From the NCBI GenBank assembly GCA_948857205.1, contig CAQPRV010000023.1:1-6232 (forward strand): a stretch of 6,232 nucleotides of DNA. Reading direction: 5' to 3'. This stretch comes from an uncultured Clostridia bacterium. GTDB taxonomy: Bacteria; Bacillota; Clostridia; TANB77; CAG-508. The position numbers and the translations under genes are program-made. Each line of letters begins with the position of its first letter. Within the stretch, counting starts at the first letter, position 1. Under the pieces are notes generated by a model, which made no database searches, was not told where the DNA came from, and worked only from the letters and a program-made list of their open reading frames with translations. Shown piece after piece: positions 1 to 5,140 of this stretch.

Positions 1-104
1 TAGGGACTTTTTGAGCTATTTTGAATAAAAAAGAGAAGGCTAAAAGCGTTGAAAATGCTGGATTGCGAAGAATGTACTGAAAAACAATCTCAAAAGTACC
101 TATT
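1..104. repeat. Multi-helix inverted-repeat element, cut by left edge
   Basis: Bases 1-15 pair with 89-102 (TAGG...CTTTTTGAG against CTCAAAAG...CCTA) with one mismatch and one bulged T. Inside this outer stem are a tight hairpin at 45-50/54-59 (AGCGTT, loop GAA, AATGCT, one G-U pair) and a short stem GATTG 61-65 / CAATC 85-89, whose last base competes with the outer stem. All three forward frames meet a stop within the first 30 bases, so this is not the tail of a long + strand gene. On the minus strand one frame stays open from about 108 to the left edge but has no ATG. The nested helices suggest a structured RNA or the end of a small mobile or repeat element. The left boundary is unseen and the identity is unknown. 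Confidence 0.4.
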
Positions 105-154
105 CTCTAAGAAAAAATTTTTTATTCGTTATTACTGCAAATGACTTAAAAAAT

Positions 155-183
155 TTGCTAAAAAATGTCTTATATGGTATAAT
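155..183 (+). promoter_or_regulatory. Sigma-A promoter for the 222-566 gene
   Basis: The -35 box TTGCTA lies at 155-160 and a perfect -10 box TATAAT at 178-183, separated by 17 bp. A TG at 175-176, one base before the -10, makes it an extended -10 promoter. Transcription should start near 190, giving a leader of roughly 30 nt before the ATG at 222. Confidence 0.8.
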
Positions 184-221
184 AAAGTAGTACAAAGGTG
201 AAAAAAGAAGAGGGGGAAGAA

Positions 222-566
222 ATGACTCTATTAATATTAATATATATACTAATATTCATGATATTTGCTTTGGTAGCATATTCAGTATTTCAAATAAAGT
301 TATTTGGAATGAAAGTTAAAGATTTTTGGTCCTTTATAGATGCAAACCAAATGTTAGACAAATTATATAAATTTGCAAAGCAATATGAAAATATGTCAGC
401 ACAAGAGCAAGTAATATATTTATCAGAAGCAGAAAAGATATTTATAGCTTTTGATAAAGTACCAAACACATTATGGGAAGAAGAATATGATAAATATAAA
501 GAAGTGTTAAAAAAATATAAAGACATAAAAATGTTAAGATGGGCTGAAACTAATAATTCAAAATAA
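222..566 (+). CDS. Small membrane-anchored protein of unknown function
   Basis: This encodes 114 residues. Residues 1-22 are one unbroken hydrophobic helix (MTLLILIYILIFMIFALVAY), an uncleaved anchor. The remaining ~90 residues are soluble, charged and predicted to be helical, with aromatic patches (DFWSFIDAN, NTLWEEEYDKY, MLRWAE). No catalytic motif or named family was recognised. The frame is open from a GTG at 198, but the ATG at 222 is preferred. AGGGGG at 211-216 is properly spaced for it, the GTG has no spaced ribosome site and lies only ~8 nt from the predicted transcript start, and the ATG start leaves the anchor helix exactly at the N terminus. The gene stands alone, with its own promoter upstream and a terminator just after it. 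The C-terminal part probably faces the cytoplasm, but the orientation is not certain. Confidence 0.8.
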   Translation: MTLLILIYILIFMIFALVAYSVFQIKLFGMKVKDFWSFIDANQMLDKLYKFAKQYENMSAQEQVIYLSEAEKIFIAFDKVPNTLWEEEYDKYKEVLKKYKDIKMLRWAETNNSK

Positions 567-570
567 AATG

Positions 571-605
571 AAAATGCCAAGATGAACAATCAATTTTGGC
601 ATTTT
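571..605. terminator. Bidirectional intrinsic terminator
   Basis: A 10-bp perfect stem AAAATGCCAA (571-580) / TTGGCATTTT (596-605) encloses a 15-nt loop. On the + strand the stem runs into a T tract (602-606) directly after the gene ending at 566. On the minus strand it is followed by a T-rich stretch (TTTTCATTTTATTTT), so it could also stop read-through from the acyl-CoA ligase gene that converges from the right. Confidence 0.75.
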
Positions 606-607
606 TA

Positions 608-644
608 TTATACAATAGGAAAGTTATACTTTCCTATTGTATAA
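608..644. repeat. Perfect 17-bp hairpin, 3-nt loop
   Basis: Bases 608-624 (TTATACAATAGGAAAGT) are exactly complementary to 628-644, leaving only TAT as the loop. No clear T run follows on either strand, so it is not a textbook terminator, and it sits immediately beside one. The perfect match suggests recent origin or selection, for example as a repeat-family hairpin or a secondary stop or RNA-stability element between converging genes. Confidence 0.7.
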
Positions 645-659
645 AAGCTACAATCGCTA

Positions 660-703
660 GCCCTTTGAGATTTTCTCCTTACAGTCGAAAACTCAAATCG
701 GGC
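660..703. repeat. Imperfect hairpin between converging genes
   Basis: GCCC TTTGAG (660-669) pairs with CTCAAA TC GGGC (692-703). This gives ten base pairs with a 2-nt bulge at 698-699 and a 22-nt loop. Its G+C content is markedly higher than the surroundings. The core TTTGAG/CTCAAA stem, flanked by AATCTCAAA on one strand, is also found in the element at 1-104, which hints at a shared repeat family but is weak evidence alone. Confidence 0.5.
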
Positions 704-704
704 A

Positions 705-745
705 AGAACAAATTAAAGAAAATCTTTGATTTTCTTATTTGTTCT
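705..745 (-). repeat. Long A/T-rich hairpin overlapping the ligase stop codon
   Basis: AGAACAAAT (705-713) pairs with ATTTGTTCT (737-745), and AAGAAAAT (716-723) pairs with ATTTTCTT (729-736). Together they form a 17-bp stem with a 2-nt bulge and a 5-nt loop. The stem covers part of the stop codon of the minus-strand acyl-CoA ligase (744-746). On the minus strand no T run follows, so it probably protects the transcript 3' end or assists the terminator at 571-605 rather than terminating by itself. Confidence 0.5.
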
Positions 746-2474
746 ATTTAGTTTTTGTATTATTTCCATAGCGTTTTATTTTTTGAGTTGTAGTTTTTTC
801 AAATTCATTATCTCTAATATCAAATCCCTTAATATGTTTATAATTAGGAAGCTTTTTATTAACACTGCTAACAACATCAGAAATAATTTTTTTAATTTCT
901 TCTTTAGTAGGTACACTACCCTTTAAGTAATCAGTAATAGCTTCAATATTTGGATAAATTTGAGCATTTATATAGGTTTCATCATCGTTTTCTTTATGAA
1001 TGCCAAGGACAAGTGATTCGGAAATTAAAGGATTATCATTTAAATAATATTCAACTTCTTCAGGATATATATTTTTTCCATTTTTTGTTACAATAACACT
1101 TTTACATCTTCCAGTAATATATAAATAACCATTTTCATCGACTTTACCCAAGTCACCAGTATGAAACCAACCATCTTTTAAAACTTTTTTTGTATCTTCA
1201 TCATTTTTATAATAGCCAAGCATAACATTTGGTCCTTTAACAATAATTTCTCCAACACCTTCAGAATCTGGATTTTCTATTTTATATTCTACATTAGGAA
1301 TTGGTAATCCAGCACTATCATCTTTTTGGAAAAAATCAGTATTTCCTGAAACTAGAGGAGAACATTCTGTTAAACCATAGCCTTGTAAAGAATTTAATTT
1401 TAAATCTCTAAAATCTGAAATTATATTAGGGTTTGTAGCAGCTGCACCAACTATAAAAACACGAAGCCTACCACCAAGTGTATTTTTTACTTTATTTTTT
1501 ACAATTTTTTTAAGATAAAAAGGTAAAGCTGAAAATGGATTTTCATTTTCCTTTTTAAATTTGTCAGGTAAAGATTTATTCATATTTTTTACAATATTTT
1601 TATGCAATTTTTCCAATAATAATGGAACACATAAAATAACAGATGGATGATATTCTGACATATTTTGTGTGATATATCTTAATCCTTCACAGTGTGCAAT
1701 ACTTGCGCCACTATATATTGGGAGTAGAAAACCAAGTGTACATTCATATGTATGATGTAAAGGCAAAACAGAAAAGAACAAATCACTTCTTTTTACTTTT
1801 ACAATTCCATATGTTGATAATAAATTTGAACATATATTTCTTTGAGATAAACATACACCTTTTGCATTTCCAGTAGTTCCAGATGTAAATAACAAAATTC
1901 TAAGTTCATCAGGATTAATTTCAATATTATCAAAATCAGTTAATCCATTTTCATATAATTTTTTACCTTCTTGTTTAATAAATGAAATGTTAGAATTATT
2001 TTTTGTTTCATTACTAAAGGAAATAAAATAGGTGTCTTTATTATCTAATTTATCTTTAGATTGTATTATTGAGGCTAAATTTTTTTGATCACCTAATATA
2101 CAATTTGATTCAGATACATTCATAAAATTAATAACATCATCTGTATGTAACTCTTTGTCAATAGGAACTACAATTCCAACAATACTTGCAGCTAAATATG
2201 AAACACACCAATTATAACTATTTTTTCCTATAACTGCTATTTTTTTATTAGCAAAACCTTTATTAATTAAACTTGTCCCTAAATATATTATATCTTTCTT
2301 GAAATCTTCATATGTAATTGAAATTATATTATTATTTGAATCTTTTACTTTAAATGCAGTTCTAGAACGATATATGTCAGCTGAGCGATATAACATTTGT
2401 TTAAAATTATTTACTTCTTCTGTTTTATGATATTTTTTTTTCAATTGTTCTGCAATTGTAGTATATCTATTCAT
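744..2474 (-). CDS. AMP-forming long-chain acyl-CoA ligase
   Basis: This is a full-length 576-residue member of the adenylate-forming (ANL) superfamily, closest in pattern to long-chain fatty-acid-CoA ligases. Such enzymes activate a fatty acid with ATP to acyl-AMP and transfer it to CoA. The visible motifs, in order, are the P-loop-like TSGTTGNAKG (197-206), PLHHTYE (238-244), QGYGLTE (364-370), the ATP-ribose-binding TGD (439-441), GR (455-456) at the hinge to the small C-terminal domain, and the catalytic Lys565 in TTTQKIKRYG near the C terminus. All core residues are intact, so the enzyme should be active. There is no signal peptide or membrane segment, so it is probably cytoplasmic. The ATG at 2474 is preceded by AAGGAGGG (2479-2486), which fills the 12-bp gap after the upstream gene, so the two are very likely co-transcribed. 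The substrate chain length cannot be read from the sequence, and a medium-chain or acyl-ACP role remains possible. Confidence 0.9.
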   Translation of the reverse strand: MNRYTTIAEQLKKKYHKTEEVNNFKQMLYRSADIYRSRTAFKVKDSNNNIISITYEDFKKDIIYLGTSLINKGFANKKIAVIGKNSYNWCVSYLAASIVGIVVPIDKELHTDDVINFMNVSESNCILGDQKNLASIIQSKDKLDNKDTYFISFSNETKNNSNISFIKQEGKKLYENGLTDFDNIEINPDELRILLFTSGTTGNAKGVCLSQRNICSNLLSTYGIVKVKRSDLFFSVLPLHHTYECTLGFLLPIYSGASIAHCEGLRYITQNMSEYHPSVILCVPLLLEKLHKNIVKNMNKSLPDKFKKENENPFSALPFYLKKIVKNKVKNTLGGRLRVFIVGAAATNPNIISDFRDLKLNSLQGYGLTECSPLVSGNTDFFQKDDSAGLPIPNVEYKIENPDSEGVGEIIVKGPNVMLGYYKNDEDTKKVLKDGWFHTGDLGKVDENGYLYITGRCKSVIVTKNGKNIYPEEVEYYLNDNPLISESLVLGIHKENDDETYINAQIYPNIEAITDYLKGSVPTKEEIKKIISDVVSSVNKKLPNYKHIKGFDIRDNEFEKTTTQKIKRYGNNTKTK

Positions 2475-2486
2475 TAAACCCTCCTT

Positions 2487-3284
2487 CTATTCATATCTAT
2501 AAAATTTATAATTTACTTCTTTTTTTAAATTAATATTTCCATCATATATTGTTTTGTTTTCGTTTTCTAATGGTATATCTATAAATATAGTACTTTTAAA
2601 TTTTTGTTCTAAATTATTTGTAATAAAAATGTCAAAAGATAAATTGCAATACAGATTATTTAATAAAATATTGCATTTTTTTAGTAGAGTGCCATCATAA
2701 GTTATTGCTGAAGATGTGTCTGTTAAAGTGTAATCAGTTTTTATATTTTGATTTAGATAACTTAGAGTTATTGGATTTGCTAAATTATTATATAAGGTTG
2801 GTGCTTCTAAATCAGTTTTATCTTCTGATGTTATTTTAAATTCTAATTTATTTTGTATTAGGTTTGTATCTATTATTTCACTTTTTGAAAAGTGATTAAT
2901 ACTTTTAAAGTATAATTGTGGATTTCCTTCAATTGGTCTATTATTAATTTTTATATTTTCTATAGAGACTTTTTTAAAAGTATTTTCTAATGTCTTTTCT
3001 TCTTTATTGTTAATTATGAAAAATGCAATATCTGTATATTGATATAAATTTTCTATTGTATAACTATTTGCAGATATGTTTTTATTTTTTGCATTTGCGC
3101 TACTAAAAAACGTTATTTTGTTTATTTCGAATATTGTTTCTTGATTTTTGTTTGCAAAAGATAAGATTTCATTTTCAAAGTTTGTTTTTAATATATATCT
3201 ATTAAGGACATTATAAGTAAGTGATAATAATATTATTAATAATATAACAGATACTATTGTTATAATTATTTTTTTTATGTTCAT
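2487..3284 (-). CDS. Exported or membrane-anchored protein of unknown function
   Basis: This encodes 265 residues. A short KK-positive start is followed by a very hydrophobic helix (about 5-23), acting as signal anchor or uncleaved signal. The rest is hydrophilic, Asn/Lys/Ile-rich, and has the alternating pattern of beta-rich extracellular proteins (segments such as LEFKITSEDKTDLEAP and YDGTLLKKCNILLNNLYCNL). Two cysteines (204 and 213), the only ones, could form a disulfide outside the cell. No catalytic signature, lipobox or sortase motif was found, and no family was recognised. The ATG at 3284 has AAGGAG (3293-3298, complement) upstream with 8-nt spacing. It is the first gene of a two-gene unit with the acyl-CoA ligase. 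A role at the membrane linked to lipids is possible from context only. Confidence 0.75.
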   Translation of the reverse strand: MNIKKIIITIVSVILLIILLSLTYNVLNRYILKTNFENEILSFANKNQETIFEINKITFFSSANAKNKNISANSYTIENLYQYTDIAFFIINNKEEKTLENTFKKVSIENIKINNRPIEGNPQLYFKSINHFSKSEIIDTNLIQNKLEFKITSEDKTDLEAPTLYNNLANPITLSYLNQNIKTDYTLTDTSSAITYDGTLLKKCNILLNNLYCNLSFDIFITNNLEQKFKSTIFIDIPLENENKTIYDGNINLKKEVNYKFYRYE

Positions 3285-3309
3285 AATTTTGTCTCCTTTA
3301 TGTTTTTAT

Positions 3310-3338
3310 ATCATATTATAATTTTTATGCAAAAGCAA
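3310..3338 (-). promoter_or_regulatory. Promoter of the exported protein-acyl-CoA ligase unit
   Basis: Read on the minus strand, the -35 box TTGCTT (3333-3338) and -10 box TATGAT (3310-3315) are separated by 17 bp. Transcription should start around 3303, leaving a leader of about 20 nt that contains the AAGGAG ribosome site. A perfect TATAAT partly overlaps (3315-3320) but has no well-spaced -35. Confidence 0.65.
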
Positions 3339-3345
3339 GCATAAA
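3324..3345. promoter_or_regulatory. Palindromic operator candidate
   Basis: TTTATGC (3324-3330) and GCATAAA (3339-3345) form perfect 7-bp half-sites separated by 8 bp. The 22-bp site covers the whole -35 box and part of the spacer of the minus-strand promoter and lies about 20 bp upstream of the divergent + strand -35. A dimeric repressor bound here would block the exported protein/ligase unit. The size and symmetry suit a helix-turn-helix regulator, but no regulator gene is in the window. Confidence 0.4.
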
Positions 3346-3365
3346 TCTATACAAAAATATTTAAA

Positions 3366-3394
3366 TTGACAAAAAAATGCCGAAAAGGTAAAAT
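3366..3394 (+). promoter_or_regulatory. Promoter of the GH73 hydrolase gene
   Basis: A consensus -35 TTGACA (3366-3371) and -10 TAAAAT (3389-3394) are separated by exactly 17 bp. The expected transcript start is about 3400-3402, only 8-10 nt before the ATG at 3410. The ribosome site AGGTGAG (3400-3406) would then form the extreme 5' end of the mRNA. Confidence 0.75.
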
Positions 3395-3409
3395 AAAATA
3401 GGTGAGTTT

Positions 3410-4630
3410 ATGAAAGCAAAAGAAAAAAAGAAAAAATGTACAAAAAATGAATTAAAAAATATCTTATATTTTATAGTTTTTATTACTATTATATTATATA
3501 TAATAATACTTTATGACAAATATTTTTTGAAAAATAAAGTATTTGCAACAGAAGATTTAAATATAAAAGAAATAAAAATAAGTAAAGCGGAGAAAATAAA
3601 AATAGAAAAATTTTTACCGAAAGTAGAGGAAAGTAAAAGTAAAGAAATTTATATTAAAAATGAAGTAGAATTAGAATACATTACAAAATATATTAATAAT
3701 CCTAACTTACCAAAAGACCATATTCAAGTAATACAAGAGGGAAGAAAGGGAAAGCAGGAAATAATAAGTAAAAAAATATATGAGAATGACAATTTAATAA
3801 ATGAAGAACAAATATCAATTAAAATTACAAAATCATCTATAGATAAAATTATAGAAATAGGAACAGGTAATAGTGTTTTTTACAAAGCGAAAGTCGGAGA
3901 TACATTATTTGTAACTTCAGACAGATTACCAGTAATGAGTGAAAGTAATGAAAATTCAATTAAATTAGCAACTTTAGAAAGAAAAGAAAAGCTAAAATTA
4001 TTAGAAATACATAAAGATTGGTATAAAATATCATATAAAGATATTATAGGATATGTAAAATGTGACTCTACAATAACTGAAAATAAAACAGAAGGAACAA
4101 AAAATAATAAAATAAAAACAAAAGAGGAATTAATTTCCAACTTGAATTTTAATATTCAATTAAATAAACCAAGTGGACTAAACATAGAGCAATTTAAGAA
4201 AGTTTTAAAAGATTCGAAAGATAAAAATAAAATATTTGAACAAAATGCTGAATATTTTTATTATATAGAAAAACAATATAATATAAATGGAATATTTGTA
4301 GCATCAATAGGAATACATGAAAGTGCTTGGGGAACATCAAAAATTGCAATAAATAAAAAGAATTTATTTGGATATGGTGCATATGACTCAAATCCATATA
4401 ATGGAGCATATACTTTTTCAAATTATTCAGAAAGTATTGATTTATTAGCAAGAGTATTAGTAAAATATTATATTAATCAAAAGGGGACAAGCATTTATAA
4501 AAATGAAAAAGCTATAGGAACATATTATAGTGGTTCAACTTTAAAAGATTTAAATAATAAATATGCTTCTGATAAACAATGGTCTAACAAAGTATATAAT
4601 TATATGAAATATTTATACAATAAATTATAA
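3410..4630 (+). CDS. Membrane-anchored G5-SH3-GH73 peptidoglycan hydrolase
   Basis: This 406-residue protein is predicted to cut the glycan strands of peptidoglycan as an N-acetylglucosaminidase. A Lys-rich N terminus precedes a membrane helix (about 17-36). KVFA (43-46) could be a late signal-peptidase site, so it may be anchored or released. Residues ~78-153 match a G5 domain (YITKYINNPNLP, IQVIQEGRKGKQE, ending IIEIGTG), a wall- or sugar-binding module. Residues ~162-220 look like a bacterial SH3 domain (DWYKI...IIGYV). Residues ~254-402 form a GH73 glucosaminidase domain. Glu304 in GIHESAWG is the expected catalytic acid, followed by NLFGYGAY (318-325) and SESIDLLARVLVKYY. The domain is complete. 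The gene has its own promoter, and no clear terminator separates it from the next + strand genes. A wall hydrolase beside a VirB2-like gene fits a role in opening the wall for an envelope machine, but general cell-wall turnover is equally compatible with the domains. Confidence 0.88.
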   Translation: MKAKEKKKKCTKNELKNILYFIVFITIILYIIILYDKYFLKNKVFATEDLNIKEIKISKAEKIKIEKFLPKVEESKSKEIYIKNEVELEYITKYINNPNLPKDHIQVIQEGRKGKQEIISKKIYENDNLINEEQISIKITKSSIDKIIEIGTGNSVFYKAKVGDTLFVTSDRLPVMSESNENSIKLATLERKEKLKLLEIHKDWYKISYKDIIGYVKCDSTITENKTEGTKNNKIKTKEELISNLNFNIQLNKPSGLNIEQFKKVLKDSKDKNKIFEQNAEYFYYIEKQYNINGIFVASIGIHESAWGTSKIAINKKNLFGYGAYDSNPYNGAYTFSNYSESIDLLARVLVKYYINQKGTSIYKNEKAIGTYYSGSTLKDLNNKYASDKQWSNKVYNYMKYLYNKL

Positions 4631-4637
4631 AAACGTC

Positions 4638-4666
4638 TTGCTATTTTTAATAATTTATTGTATGAT
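4638..4666 (+). promoter_or_regulatory. Promoter of the VirB2-like/receiver operon
   Basis: The -35 box TTGCTA (4638-4643) and -10 box TATGAT (4661-4666) are separated by 17 bp, starting just 7 bp after the hydrolase stop codon. The expected transcript start is about 4673, giving a leader of roughly 57 nt to the ATG at 4730. The -35 hexamer is identical to the one at 155-160. No hairpin terminator is visible between 4631 and 4637, so read-through from the hydrolase gene is also likely. Confidence 0.65.
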
Positions 4667-4729
4667 GTAAAAGTATAATCATAATTAGAAAATATTACCA
4701 AAGGGAGAATTGAGAAAGGGGCATAATAG

Positions 4730-5137
4730 ATGAAAAAATCAATAACTATAGTTATGATAATAGCAATAGTAATAGCAATATTTTTGGGAACAACTACAAC
4801 ATATGCAGAAGAAAAAGCAATAGATGAAACAACTGAAAGCAAGTTAGTAGAAATAAAAGATAATAATGCTAAATCTCTTGATGATTATAAAATTAAATAT
4901 GGTTCAGATGCATATGGAACAGTAGCATACATTTTAAATATAGTTAGAATATATAGTATTCCATTATGCTTTTTAGGAATCGCATATGGAGCAATTCACC
5001 AATACATTATAGGTATTAGAAGATTAGATACTTTAGAAAAAGGTATGGCGTTAATTGTAACATTTGTAACATTATTAATTATATGCCAAATATTACCACT
5101 AGCATTTGCAGTGTTTGTAAAATTTGGAAGGGGGTAA
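4730..5137 (+). CDS. VirB2/TrbC-like small two-helix membrane protein
   Basis: This encodes 135 residues. A Lys-Lys start and hydrophobic core (about 4-20) end at TYA, giving a clear signal-peptidase site after Ala26. A short acidic/polar stretch (27-60) follows, then two membrane helices (about 62-90 and 105-129). They are joined by a short basic loop with IGIRRLDTLEKG, and the protein ends in KFGRG. This order (cleaved signal, short linker, two helices with a small charged loop) is the plan of VirB2/TrbC-type pilin subunits of type IV secretion systems. The call rests on topology and context, not on a conserved catalytic motif, because these pilins diverge strongly. AAAGGGG (4715-4721) lies 8 nt before the ATG. 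The stop codon is 3 bp from the next start, so the two genes form an operon. Another small two-helix membrane protein, such as a holin-like subunit, remains possible. Confidence 0.55.
   Translation: MKKSITIVMIIAIVIAIFLGTTTTYAEEKAIDETTESKLVEIKDNNAKSLDDYKIKYGSDAYGTVAYILNIVRIYSIPLCFLGIAYGAIHQYIIGIRRLDTLEKGMALIVTFVTLLIICQILPLAFAVFVKFGRG
5126..5134 (+). promoter_or_regulatory. Ribosome site inside the end of the VirB2-like gene
   Basis: GGAAGGGGG encodes the last residues of the upstream protein and serves as a strong Shine-Dalgarno site 6 nt before the ATG at 5141. Its placement across the stop codon suggests translational coupling of the two genes. Confidence 0.75.
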
Positions 5138-5140
5138 CAA

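Noticed and set aside
198..221. GTG start at 198 for the small membrane protein
   Set aside because: It has no spaced ribosome site and would put a charged KKEEGEE stretch before the anchor helix. AGGGGG at 211-216 serves the ATG at 222.
290..589. Minus-strand open frame opposite the 222-566 gene
   Set aside because: It lies fully antisense to a gene with promoter, ribosome site and terminator, and it has no ribosome site of its own.
726..926. Plus-strand open frame within the acyl-CoA ligase end
   Set aside because: It is the complement of a conserved ligase region. Its hydrophobic Phe/Ile-rich product is typical of A/T-rich shadow frames.
1694..1876. Plus-strand 60-codon frame within the ligase gene
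   Set aside because: It is antisense to the core ATP-binding region and has no ribosome site.
3880..4451. Two minus-strand frames inside the GH73 hydrolase gene
   Set aside because: Both are shadows of the conserved SH3-like and GH73 coding sequence.
4600..4842. Minus-strand 80-codon frame across the promoter of the VirB2-like gene
   Set aside because: It spans a strong + strand promoter and signal-peptide sequence and has no Shine-Dalgarno site.
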